Assembly (NCBI GenBank): GCA_016893485.2
Contig: JAFEKX020000001.1
Location: forward strand, 2,232,001 to 2,296,000
From: Streptomyces sp. P3
GTDB lineage: Bacteria; Actinomycetota; Actinomycetes; Streptomycetales; Streptomycetaceae
Direction of reading: 5' to 3'
Length of the DNA: 64,000 nucleotides
Positions within the stretch are counted from its first letter, which is position 1; each line of letters begins with the position of its first letter. Positions 10,070-19,171 of the stretch are shown here, piece after piece. The notes beneath the pieces are model-generated. The model did not search any database, was not told the origin of the DNA, and worked only from the letters and a program-made list of their open reading frames with translations. The position numbers were made by a program, and so were the translations under genes.

Positions 10070-11083
10070 TCACATGGCGGCCAGGATGTCCACGGAGAAC
10101 ACCAGGGTGTCGCCCTTCTTGATGGCACCGCCGCTCGGCGGGGTGTTGCCGTAGGCGAGGTCCGCGGGCGCCACGATCATGACGCGGCTGCCGACCTTCT
10201 TGCCGGTGATGCCCTGGGCCAGGCCTTTGACGACCGACTCCATGTCCTTGATCGCGAACTGGCTCAACCGGCCCTGGGAGTACGTCGATTCGAACTCCTT
10301 GCCGGTGCTCCAGACCACGCCCTTGAACTGGCACAGGATCGACTGCGCCTCCTTGACGACGGCTCCGTCGCTCTCCAGGACGTAGTTCGACACCAGCTTC
10401 TTCGGCGGGTCGGCCTTCGGGATCGTCACCGAGGGGGCCTTGCCGTCGGTGTTCGTGCCGACCTTCGGCAGACCGGCGTCGGACTGCGCGACGGTCGTCC
10501 CCTTGGCGGAGCTCTTGGCGTTGAACGAGTCCTGGATGTCGATCACGAAGACCAGCGTGTCGGTGCCCTTGATGCCCGCCTGCGCGTTGCCCGTCGTGCC
10601 GTAGCCCCAGGTCGGCGGTACGGCCATCTCGACGCGGCTGCCGACCTTGCGGCCCGCGAGGCCGTAGCGCCAGCCGTCGATGATGCCGCCCTGGGCGAGC
10701 TGGATCACCAACGGGGTCTTGCGGTCGTAGGAGTTGTCGAAGACCTTGGCCGTCGACCACACCTGGCCGAGGTAGTTGACCTGGACGAAGTCGTTCTCCG
10801 CGACGGCCTTGCCGCTGCCCGCGATCACCGTCTTCACCGCGAGGTCCTTCGACGGGTCGCCGCTGCCCTTGGCCACGGTCGGCTTCTCGTCGAACTTCGT
10901 GCCCGCAGTGATCCCCGGCAGCGGACCGTCCACCAGTTTCGGCGGCGGCACCGCGGAGGCCGAGGAGGACGGCGAGGGCGACGGCGACGCGCTGGCCTTG
11001 CTGGAGGAGGAATCGCTGTCACCGCACCCCGCGATCGTCACAAGTCCTGCGGGAACAGCGAGAAGAACGGAGCGTCGACGCAC
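10070..11083 (-). CDS. Lipoprotein with two FKBP-type prolyl isomerase domains
   Basis: A 337-residue exported prolyl isomerase. It starts MRRRSVLLAVPAGLVTIAGC, a signal peptide with lipobox TIAGC at about residue 20 and an arginine pair that could direct it to the Tat system encoded 4 kb away. A Ser/Pro linker (about 21-50) precedes two FKBP domains, about 75-185 (VNYLGQVWSTAKVFDNS, IIDGWRYGLAGRKVGS) and about 225-337 (FKGVVWSTGKEFEST, VKGLAQGITGKKVGS). Both match the fold, but several active-site aromatic residues differ from the single-domain FKBP next door. The second domain may bind more than catalyse. The frame is intact. Confidence 0.9.
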   Translation of the reverse strand: MRRRSVLLAVPAGLVTIAGCGDSDSSSSKASASPSPSPSSSASAVPPPKLVDGPLPGITAGTKFDEKPTVAKGSGDPSKDLAVKTVIAGSGKAVAENDFVQVNYLGQVWSTAKVFDNSYDRKTPLVIQLAQGGIIDGWRYGLAGRKVGSRVEMAVPPTWGYGTTGNAQAGIKGTDTLVFVIDIQDSFNAKSSAKGTTVAQSDAGLPKVGTNTDGKAPSVTIPKADPPKKLVSNYVLESDGAVVKEAQSILCQFKGVVWSTGKEFESTYSQGRLSQFAIKDMESVVKGLAQGITGKKVGSRVMIVAPADLAYGNTPPSGGAIKKGDTLVFSVDILAAM

Positions 11084-11144
11084 GGTGGGGGCCTCGTAAT
11101 CGGTCGATCTTGTTGATGGCGTGCGCGCAACTCTACGGTGCGCG

Positions 11145-11177
11145 ACGGGCCCCGTACGTGAAACGTACGGGGCCCGT
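11145..11177 (-). terminator. Hairpin downstream of pafA
   Basis: A perfect 15-bp stem (ACGGGCCCCGTACGT and its complement) with a GAA loop lies 49 bp past the pafA stop. It separates pafA from the lipoprotein gene. Confidence 0.8.
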
Positions 11178-11225
11178 GTGGCGTACCGAATATGTATCCG
11201 GACGTCGGTATCCAGATGTTTTTGC

Positions 11226-12586
11226 CTACATTCCGGCGATCAGTTTCTCCACCCGGTCGTCCACCGAACGGAACGGGTCCTTGCACAACACCGTGCGCTG
11301 CGCCTGGTCGTTGAGCTTGAGATGGACCCAGTCGACGGTGAAGTCCCGCCGCTGTTCCTGGGCCCTGCGGATGAAGTCACCGCGGAGCCTGGCCCGAGTG
11401 GTCTGCGGCGGAACGGACTTGCCCTCGAAGATCTTCAAGTCGTTGCAGATCCGGGCGGCTTGGCCCTTCCTCTCGAGGAGGTAGTAGAGCCCTCGGCGAC
11501 GGTGGATGTCGTGGTAGGCGAGGTCGATCTGGGCGACCCGCGGGTGGGACATGGTCATGTTGTGCTTGGCCCGGTACCGCTCGATCAGCTGGTACTTCAT
11601 GACCCAGTCGATCTCGGTGCCGATCCGGTCGAGGTCCTCGGCCTCGATCGCGTCGAGCGTGCGGCCCCACAGTTCCAGGACCTGCTCGACGGTGCCCGTA
11701 CGGATGCCGCGGCGCTCGACGAAGTCCACGGCCTTCTCGTAGTACTCGCGCTGCACCTCGATCGCGGAGGCCTCACGGCCGCTGGCCAGACGCACCTTGC
11801 GCCGGCCCGTGATGTCGTGACTGACCTCGCGGATCGCCCGGATCGGGTTCTCCAGGGTCAGGTCGCGCATCACCGTGCCCGCCTCGATCATGCGCAGCAC
11901 CAGGTCGGTGGCGCCGACCTTGAGCAGCATGGTCGTCTCGGACATGTTCGAGTCGCCCACGATGACGTGGAGACGGCGGTAGCGCTCGGCGTCCGCGTGC
12001 GGTTCGTCGCGGGTGTTGATGATGGGACGGGAACGCGTCGTCGCCGAGGAGACGCCCTCCCAGATGTGCTCCGCGCGCTGGCTGACGCAGTACACGGCAC
12101 CGCGCGGAGTCTGCAGCACCTTGCCCGCGCCGCACAGCAGCTGACGCGTGACCAGGAACGGGATGAGGATGTCCGCGAGCCGGGAGAACTCGCCGTGCCG
12201 TGCCACCAGGTAGTTCTCGTGGCAGCCGTACGAGTTGCCCGCCGAGTCGGTGTTGTTCTTGAAGAGGTAGACGTCGCCCGCGATTCCCTCCTCGTGCAGG
12301 CGTCGTTCGGCGTCCACCAGGAGTCCTTCGAGAATGCGCTCGCCGGCTTTGTCGTGGGTGACCAGTTCGGTCACGTTGTCACATTCGGGGTCGCGTATTC
12401 CGGATGTGAGCCCACGTCGAGATAGAGCCGGGCGCCGTTTCGCAGAAAGACATTGCTGCTGCGGCCCCATGACACGACACGGCGGAAGAGGTACCGAGCC
12501 ACTTCGTCGGGAGACAGACGCCGCTGTCCCCTGAACGTACACGTGACGCCGTACTCGTTCTCCAGCCCGAAAATGCGGCGGTCCAT
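11226..12586 (-). CDS. pafA: Pup-protein ligase PafA
   Basis: Attaches the C-terminal glutamate of Pup to substrate lysines using ATP, marking proteins for the proteasome. It belongs to the glutamine synthetase-like fold shared with Dop. Visible motifs are [13 protein letters not shown] with the metal-binding Glu, [15 protein letters not shown] with the presumed catalytic Asp, the [20 protein letters not shown] nucleotide loop and [18 protein letters not shown]. The frame breaks at 12387-12390, where one missing base in [10 protein letters not shown] separates the first 71 residues. Repair gives 453 residues, the expected length. The ATG at 12586 begins the conserved N-terminus. Confidence 0.95.
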
Positions 12587-12595
12587 GACTGAACA

Positions 12596-13848
12596 TTACG
12601 CCCGATCCCCTGTGCTGAAACGGGGTTCGACGGCACGGTTTGGATCATTTTCCGATGAAGCCGCAACCACCGCACCCCCGGCGGGAGCTGCGAGGACCCG
12701 TCCGGTCGCCAGCAGGACCAGCAACGACACCGCCCCCGCGGCCCCCGGCACGGCGAACCCCCACAGCGCCCCACCGGCCTCCACGACCGGCCCCGCGACG
12801 CCCGTTCCGACCGACGCCCCCACGGTGAACGTCGTCACAAGCCAGGAGAAGGCCTCGGTGACCGTGCCCTTCGGGGCATGCCGGTCGACCATGATGAACG
12901 CACAGGCGAGCGCGGGCGCCAGGAACACCCCGGCGAGCACGGTCAGCAGCACCATGGCGACCGCCCCGGCATCAGCATCAACGGCAGGTAACACACCGCC
13001 AGCAGCCCCACCAGGACCCGCAGTCGCCGCTCCGGCACCCCGCTCCACTGCCGCGCCCCGTAGACGGTGCCTCCAAGAAGCGCCCCCAGGCCGATCGCGG
13101 CCATGAGCCACCCGTAGACCACGTCTCCGCCGTGCGCGTCCGCGTACGACACCGAGGCGACCGTGATCGACCCGAGCGCCATCCCCACGAACAGGAACGC
13201 GCCGAGCAGCGCCAGCAGCCCCGGCGAGCGCAGCGCGCCCAGCCAGTGCGCCTCGCGCGGGGCCGAGCGCCACGCGCGCGAGGGGGCGAGACGACTACGG
13301 AGAGGGCGCCCAGCACGCCGATGACGTTCAGCACGAGCAGCGCCACCGGCGCGGACCACAGCGACACGAACACCGTCACGAGCAACGGCCCCACGGTGAA
13401 CATGACTTCCTGGGCGACCGCGTCCATCGCGTACGCCGTGTGCACCTGCTCCTCCCGGCCCAGCACGGTCGGCCACAGCGCCCGCAGCCCGCCCTCCAGG
13501 GGCGGCGCGAAAAGCCCGGCGGCCGCTACGGCGACGTAGGCGAGGGGCAGTGGATCGGTGCCCCGAAGGCGCGAAGACCGCCATCGCGAGCGCCGACAGG
13601 ACCGCGGCCGGCAACTGCACCCGCGGCTGCCCGTGGACGTCCACCAGCCGCCCCAGGAGGGGCTGACCGACGGCGTTGGCGACGCCGTAGACGGCCGCCA
13701 GCGCGCCCGCGAGGCTGTACGTGCCGCCCTCCGCGCGGATGAACAGCACGATCGCGATGGCGGCGGTGGCGTTCGGCAACCGGCCCACCAGCGTGCCCAC
13801 GAGCAGCCGGGTGGCGTGCCTCGCCCTGAGGATCTCCAGATATCCCAC
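12596..13848 (-). CDS. Major facilitator superfamily transporter
   Basis: A probable 12-helix efflux or uptake permease of about 417 residues. Hydrophobic segments recur throughout, with an MFS-like signature after the second helix ([19 protein letters not shown]). Three frame breaks, near 13567, 13290 and 12965, separate four pieces that join into one MFS-like protein; their net effect (two losses, one gain) gives a whole number of codons. The substrate is unknown. It diverges from a LacI-type regulator gene across an operator at 13891-13917, so it is probably controlled by it. The pair interrupts the usual pafA-prcA neighbourhood. Confidence 0.82.
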
Positions 13849-13890
13849 GGCCTCGAACCGCCCTCCCCCTCACCGTCACGCATGAGGTTT

Positions 13891-13917
13891 TACGTATAAC
13901 GTCCGCCGTCATACGTA
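13891..13917. promoter_or_regulatory. Probable LacI-family operator
   Basis: TACGTATAACG and CGTCATACGTA form an inverted repeat with 10 of 11 matches and a 5-nt spacer. It is 43 bp upstream of the MFS start and 56 bp upstream of the regulator start. Being AT-rich in a GC-rich setting and centrally placed, it probably controls both genes. Confidence 0.7.
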
Positions 13918-13972
13918 CCATGTGCGCTGTTCGCACGTCCATACGGAGTCCCTACGAAGGAGCAGGCCGACG

Positions 13973-14986
13973 GTGGCAGCAGGCAGCACCCGCCCCACGA
14001 GCCGCGACGTCGCGCAGGCCGCCGGCGTCTCCCAGGCCGCCGTCTCCCTGGTCCTCGGCGACAAGTGGCGCGGCCGGGTCTCCGCCACCACCGCCGAACG
14101 CGTCCGCGAGGCAGCCCGCGAACTCGGCTACCGCCCCAACCTCGCCGCCCGCAACCTCCGCCTCGGCCGCACCCGCACGGTCCTCCTCGTCGTCCCGGCG
14201 CTGACCACGGAGTTCTTCGCCGGCGTCTACACCGGCGCCGCCCGCGTCGCCGCCGAACACGGCTTCGGCGTCGTCCTCTACCCCTCTCCCGAGGGCATCG
14301 GCCCCGCCCGCGACCCCTTCGCCTCCGCCCAGGCCGCCCTCGACGGCGTCATCGCCTCCTCCATGGCCGCCGACGCCCTCACCGCGATCCGCGGCGACCA
14401 GCTCCCCTGGTCATGCTCGACAGCGACCCCAAGGGCAGCCTCGGCGCCGCCACCGTCAACCTCGACATCGCCGACGGCGTCCGCCAGGTCGCCGACCACC
14501 TGCTCACCCTGGGCCACCGGCACTTCCTGCACCTCGCCGCGGACATCCCGTCCTGGACCTTCGAGGCACGCGCGTGAACTCGCCGCCCGGGTCGGCGCCG
14601 TGACGGGCACTTCGGTACGGACGACCCGCGCCCCCATCTCGATCGACGGCGCCCTGAAGGCGGCCGAGGCCGCGCTCGCGGACCCGGGGGCGCGGGCGAC
14701 GGCCGTCGTCTGCGACGACGACAAACTCGCCGCCGGCGCCTACAAGGCCGCCCGCCGCCTCGGCCTGCGCATCCCCGACGACCTCTCGGTCACCGGCCTC
14801 GACGACCTCGCCCTCGCCACCGCCCTCGACCCGGAACTCACCACCGTGCGCCTCGACGCCGAACTCTTCGGTGAACACGGCATGCGCGCCCTCCTCGCCG
14901 TCCTGGACGGCCGCACACCGCACGAGGGGGACATCCCGGTGGAACTGGTCGTCCGGGGCTCCACGGCGCCACCAGGCGCCCCCTGA
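13973..14986 (+). CDS. LacI-family transcriptional regulator
   Basis: A DNA-binding regulator of about 337 residues. The N-terminal helix-turn-helix (TSRDVAQAAGVSQAAVSLVL) and hinge helix (ELGYRPNLAARNLRLGRT) are typical. The rest is a periplasmic-binding-protein-like sensor domain ending in VTGLDDLALATALDPELTTV. Frame breaks near 14408 (one base lost) and 14570 (one gained) cancel out. The GTG at 13973 (VAAGSTRPTSRD) is preferred because GAAGGAG precedes it; a start at 13922 would add 17 residues with no ribosome site. The ligand is unknown; the divergent MFS gene is the likely target. Confidence 0.88.
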   Translation: MAAGSTRPTSRDVAQAAGVSQAAVSLVLGDKWRGRVSATTAERVREAARELGYRPNLAARNLRLGRTRTVLLVVPALTTEFFAGVYTGAARVAAEHGFGVVLYPSPEGIGPARDPFASAQAALDGVIASSMAADALTAIRGDQLPWSCSTATPRAASAPPPSTSTSPTASARSPTTCSPWATGTSCTSPRTSRPGPSRHARELAARVGAVTGTSVRTTRAPISIDGALKAAEAALADPGARATAVVCDDDKLAAGAYKAARRLGLRIPDDLSVTGLDDLALATALDPELTTVRLDAELFGEHGMRALLAVLDGRTPHEGDIPVELVVRGSTAPPGAP

Positions 14987-15011
14987 CGCCCCTGTGGCCC
15001 ACCAGCGCCGT

Positions 15012-15040
15012 GCGCCCCGGCCGTTGACCGGCCGGGGCGC
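15012..15040. terminator. Bidirectional hairpin between LacI regulator and prcA
   Basis: A perfect 12-bp GC stem (GCGCCCCGGCCG and its complement) with a 5-nt loop sits between the convergent stops at 14986 and 15064. A short A run follows on the plus strand. Confidence 0.75.
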
Positions 15041-15063
15041 GCGAAAAGGCTGAACGAGGTCGC

Positions 15064-15810
15064 CTACTCCTCGTCGTCGCCGTCGGTCTCCTCCGACGAC
15101 GTGTCGGCGGTCCCGCCCTCCAGCAGGCGGGACAGCTGACGGCCGACGATCCGCTTGAACTTACGGGCCTGCGGACGCGTGCGGTCCAGGACCGCCACCT
15201 CCAGGCGCTCCGCGGGGATCTCCCGCTCACTGCCGTTCGTGTCGCGCGACAGGGCCTGCACGGCCAGCTTGAGCGCCTCCGCGAGCGTCATGCCGTCGCG
15301 ATGCCGCTGGTCCAGATAGCTGCTGATCGTCTCGGCGTTGCCGCCGACCGCGACCGAGCCGTGCTCGTCCACGATCGAACCGTCGTGCGGCAACCGGTAG
15401 ATCTGGTCGCCGTCCGGCGTCTCCCCGACCTCCGCGACGACCAGCTCCACCTCGTACGGCTTCTCGGCCGCGCTGGAGAAGATCGTGCCGAGCGTCTGGG
15501 CGTAGACGTTGGCGAGACCCCGGGCGGTCACATCCGCACGGTCGTAGGTGTAACCCCGCATGTCGGCGTAGCGCACACCGCCGATCCGCAGGTTCTCGTA
15601 CTCGTTGTATTTTCCGGCGGCCGCGAACCCGATCCGGTCGTAGATCTCGCTGAACTTGTGCAGCGCGCGGGACGGGTTCTCACCGACGAAGACAATGCCG
15701 TCGGCGAACTGCAGCACGACCAGGCTGCGGCCACGGGCGATGCCCTTGCGGGCGTACTCCGCCCGGTCGGCCATGGCCTGCTGGGGTGAGACATAGAACG
15801 GCGTCGACAC
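15064..15810 (-). CDS. prcA: Proteasome alpha subunit PrcA
   Basis: Forms the outer heptameric rings and gate of the 20S proteasome. At 248 residues it has an intact frame and the family start [23 protein letters not shown], with the alpha-type N-terminal helix that docks the ARC ATPase. The core ([32 protein letters not shown]) lacks a catalytic threonine, as expected. The acidic tail (EETDGDDEE) is typical of Streptomyces. It lies 69 bp downstream of prcB, and a bidirectional terminator follows. Confidence 0.97.
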   Translation of the reverse strand: MSTPFYVSPQQAMADRAEYARKGIARGRSLVVLQFADGIVFVGENPSRALHKFSEIYDRIGFAAAGKYNEYENLRIGGVRYADMRGYTYDRADVTARGLANVYAQTLGTIFSSAAEKPYEVELVVAEVGETPDGDQIYRLPHDGSIVDEHGSVAVGGNAETISSYLDQRHRDGMTLAEALKLAVQALSRDTNGSEREIPAERLEVAVLDRTRPQARKFKRIVGRQLSRLLEGGTADTSSEETDGDDEE

Positions 15811-15879
15811 CGGTATCCGTCCCTCTCTTTAAAGTTCCGTCGAAGTCAGTGGATCACCTTGATGAGAACGGGCCCTCGG

Positions 15880-16726
15880 TCAGAGCAGCGCGGCGCGCGG
15901 GCCGTCGGGCTGCTGCAGTCGCCGCTCCAGGATCGAGCGGGCGATCTCGGAGGACTCGTCGTCGGTGAGCCGGCGGAAGCCGTCCTCGGTGATCACGGTG
16001 ACGATCGGGTAGATCCGGCGGGCGACATCGGGACCACCGGTCGCCGAGTCGTCGTCGGCCGCGTCGTAGAGCGCCTGGACCACCAGGGTCGTGGCCTCGG
16101 CCTCCGTCAGACCGTCGTGGAAGAGCTTCTTCATGGCGCCGCGCGCGAAGACCGAGCCGGAGCCGGTGGCCGCGTAGCCGTGCTCCTGGGAACGGCCGCC
16201 CGTGACGTCGTAGGAGAAGATGCGGCCTTCGCCGCGGTCCACGTCGAAACCGGCGAAGAGGGGGACCACGGCGAGGCCCTGCATGGCCATGCCGAGGTTG
16301 GAACGGATCATCGTGGACAGTCGGTTCGCCTTGCCCTCCAGGGAGAGCTGGGCGCCTTCGACCTTCTCGAAGTGCTCCAGCTCCAACTGGAAGAGCTTGA
16401 CCATCTCCACGGCGAGTCCGGCGGTGCCGGCGATGCCGACGGCCGAGTACTCGTCCGCGGGGAACACCTTCTCGATGTCCCGCTGCGCGATGACATTGCC
16501 CATGGTGGCCCGCCGGTCACCGGCGAGCACGACGCCGCCGGGGAACGTGACAGCGACGATCGTCGCCGCCGTGCGGGGCCTCGATGACGCCCTGGGTGGG
16601 CGGCAGTTGGCGGTTGCCCGGAAGCATCGCCGGCTGATGGTCGGAGAGGAAGTCCATGAAGGACGACGACCCAGGCGTCAGGAAGGCAGCTGGTAGACGC
16701 CCGGTGCTACGAGTGTTGGCTTCCAC
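15880..16726 (-). CDS. prcB: Proteasome beta subunit PrcB (frame break at processing site)
   Basis: The catalytic subunit of the 20S proteasome, made as a precursor that cuts itself to expose an N-terminal threonine. The propeptide ([19 protein letters not shown]) ends at EAPHG. The mature part, [20 protein letters not shown], continues in another frame with [17 protein letters not shown]. The break at about 16560-16570 falls exactly at the propeptide boundary, so the residue before TIV, usually the catalytic Thr, cannot be read. Removing one base gives 281 residues, the normal length. The ATG at 16726 lies inside the 3' end of the degenerate endonuclease VII gene. Confidence 0.95.
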
Positions 16727-17001
16727 GAGGATCCTTCCAAGTAGGCGGCAGCCCGACGAACAGCGTCGGGATCATCTCCCAACTTGCCGATGGCCGAATT
16801 GCAGTTGAAGCACAGTACGCCACGGACCCTACCCGTCTACTGGCAGTGATCCACATGAACGGCGGAGGCATTCCAGAGCCACTCCGAAGGGGGCCGGCTC
16901 GCCCCGGATCGCACGCGATTCGTGCGCCCGGAAGCGAAGACTGCGCGCGGCTTGGCCTCGCCGCACCGCACGCAGCACTTCATCTTCGACTCGCCTGCCA
17001 C
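16678..17001 (-). pseudogene. Degenerate endonuclease VII-like (HNH/zinc) gene
   Basis: Between pup and prcB one frame reads VAGESKMKCCVRCGEAKPR, then HVDHC, then after an in-frame TAG (16837-16839) TGRVRGVLCFNCNSAIGKLG and ends YQLPS at 16678. The CxxC pair, the DHC...CFNCN zinc/HNH core and the end match the recombination endonuclease VII family commonly encoded here in Streptomyces. Compared with my knowledge of that family, the part between the first CxxC and the DHC motif is much shortened, and CAG-TAG stands where His-Lys is usual. No frameshift is needed, so this differs from the indels elsewhere. The 54-codon front part alone would lack the HNH core. Confidence 0.65.
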
Positions 17002-17042
17002 CACGCCACCCCGTTCACCTTCGAATCGAAGGGTTGAGCGAC

Positions 17043-17261
17043 CTACTGGCCGCCCTTCTGAACGAAGGAGCGCACGAAGTCCTCGGCGTTCTCCTCGAGT
17101 ACGTCGTCGATCTCGTCCAGAACCGAGTCGACGTCGTCGCTCAGCTTCTCGTGGCGCTCTTTGAGGTCGTCTGTAGCCTGCGCTTCCTCCGCCTGCTGTT
17201 CGACCTCCTCCGTGGAGCGCGTCGCCTTCTGCTGTCCGCCGCCGGTGTCCTTGGTCGCCAT
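17043..17261 (-). CDS. pup: Prokaryotic ubiquitin-like protein Pup
   Basis: A 72-residue intrinsically disordered tag that PafA links to proteins bound for the proteasome. It starts MATKDTGGGQQKATRS and ends VQKGGQ. The final Gln must be deamidated to Glu by Dop before ligation. The central helix-forming stretch (ERHEKLSDDVDSVLDEIDDV, about residues 35-54) is what the ARC/Mpa coiled coil binds. I use the ATG at 17261; an upstream GTG would add three residues (MRV) not found in Pup. Dop lies 155 bp upstream on the same strand. Confidence 0.97.
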   Translation of the reverse strand: MATKDTGGGQQKATRSTEEVEQQAEEAQATDDLKERHEKLSDDVDSVLDEIDDVLEENAEDFVRSFVQKGGQ

Positions 17262-17416
17262 AACCCTCACCCCGCTCGGTTCGACGTTCTTGATCAGACC
17301 CTACTTGCAGGGACTGACATCGGCCCCGCAGTTCCTACAACGTACGGCGGCCACCACGATGATTCCCGGCCACCGGACATTCCACCCTGTCCGGCAGCCC
17401 GGACCCGAGGGCCCCG

Positions 17417-18927
17417 TCAGCCGCCCGACAGGACCCTGACCAGGTCTTCCGCCGTACGACAGCGGTCGAGGAGCTCCTTGACGTGATTACGCGTTCCGCG
17501 AAGCGGTTCGAGGGTTGGGACGCGCTGGAGCGAGTCCCGGCCCGGCAGGTCGAAGATCACGGAGTCCCAGGAGGCGGCGGCGACGTCGTCGGCGTACTGC
17601 TCGAGGCAGCGGCCGCGGAAGTACGCGCGCGTGTCCTCCGGAGGCGTCGTACGCGCCCGCTCGACCGTGTCCTCGTCCAGCAGGCGCTTGATGCGGCCGC
17701 GGGCCACCAGACGGTTGTAGAGGCCCTTCTCGGCCCGTACGTCGGCGTACTGGAGGTCGACGAGCTGCAGCCGGGCCGCGTCCCAGTCGAGGTTGTCGCG
17801 GCGCCGGTAGCCCTCCATGAGCTCGCGCTTGGCGACCCAGTCCAGCTCGCCGGCGAGGCTCATCGGGTCGTTCTCCAGGCGGTTGAGCGTGTCCTCCCAG
17901 CGGACCAGGACGTCCTTGGTCTGGTCGTCCGCGTCGGAGCCGTAGCGCTCCTCGACGTACTTGCGGGCCAGCTCGAAGTACTCCATCTGGAGCTGGACCG
18001 CGGTGAGGGTCCGGCCGCTGCGGAGGGTGACCAGGCGCTTGAGGGTCGGGTCGTGGGAGACCTGGTGGAGGGTGCGGACGGGCTGGTCCACGGCCAGGTC
18101 GACGGCGATGAAGCCGTCCTCGATCATGGACAGGACGAGTGCGGTCGTGCCGAGCTTGAGGTACGTCGAGATCTCGGAGAGGTTCGCGTCGCCGATGATC
18201 ACGTGCAGGCGGCGGTACTTCTCGGCGTCCGCGTGCGGCTCGTCCCGGGTGTTGATGATCGGGCGCTTGAGGGTGGTCTCCAGGCCGACCTCGACCTCGA
18301 AGTAGTCGGCGCGCTGGCTGAGCTGGAAGCCGTGCTCGTGCCCGTCCTGGCCGATGCCGACGCGGCCCGCTCCGGTGACGACCTGTCGGGAGACGAAGAA
18401 GGGCGTCAGGTGGCGCACGATGTCCGAGAAGGGGGTCTCCCGCTTCATCAGGTAGTTCTCGTGCGTGCCGTACGAGGCGCCCTTGTTGTCGGTGTTGTTC
18501 TTGTAGAGGTGGATCGGCTGCGCGCCGGGGAGTTGGGCCGCGCGCTCGGCGGCCTCCGCCATGATGCGCTCGCCGGCCTTGTCCCACAGGACGGCGTCCA
18601 TGGGGTTGGTGACTTCCGGGGAGCTGTACTCCGGGTGTGCGTGGTCGACGTAGAGCCGTGCGCCGTTGGTGAGGATGACATTGGCCAGGCCGATGTCCTC
18701 GTCGGTGAGCTGGCTGGAGTCGGCGACCTCCCGGGCGAGGTCGAAGCCTCGCGCGTCCCGCAGCGGGTTCTCCTCCTCGAAGTCCCAGCGGGCCCGCCGG
18801 GCCGGTGCATCGCCGCCGCGTAGGCGTTGACGATCTGGGACGAGGTGAGCATGGCATTGGCGTTGGGGTGGCCGGGGACGGAGATCCCGTACTCCGTCTC
18901 GATGCCCATTACTCGCCGTACGGTCAT
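17417..18927 (-). CDS. dop: Deamidase/depupylase Dop
   Basis: Deamidates the C-terminal glutamine of Pup and removes Pup from substrates. It has the same fold as PafA. Visible features are [20 protein letters not shown] (metal Glu), [16 protein letters not shown] with the catalytic Asp, [20 protein letters not shown] and [18 protein letters not shown]. The Dop-specific loop region follows the first strand ([20 protein letters not shown]). A frame break near 18797 separates the first 45 residues; one added base gives 503 residues. The ATG at 18927 begins the conserved N-terminus. Confidence 0.95.
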
Positions 18928-19127
18928 GCGGCCCTCCTTGCCCGGCAGCGCCCCCGGTCGGAGGCACCGCTCAAGTACCGCTGGCGCTCCGGTGCGTGTG
19001 CGGTGCCCGTCCCCGCACTGCGCGACTCGGCGGTACCGAAGAGCCTAGAACGGCTTCGCGCTGGTGGGGAGATCATTTGCGTCATTGGCTCGCGCGCCCC
19101 TTGTTCGGTCATGGCCTGAAAAACAGT

Positions 19128-19162
19128 CGGCTGCGGGTACCCGCTCAGGGCACCCGCAGCCG
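19128..19162 (-). terminator. Hairpin downstream of arc
   Basis: An 11-bp stem (CGGCTGCGGGT and its complement) with a 13-nt loop is followed in the direction of arc transcription by CTGTTTTTC. It lies 10 bp past the arc stop and has a U tract, unusual in this GC-rich genome. Confidence 0.8.
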
Positions 19163-19171
19163 CCCTGTTTT

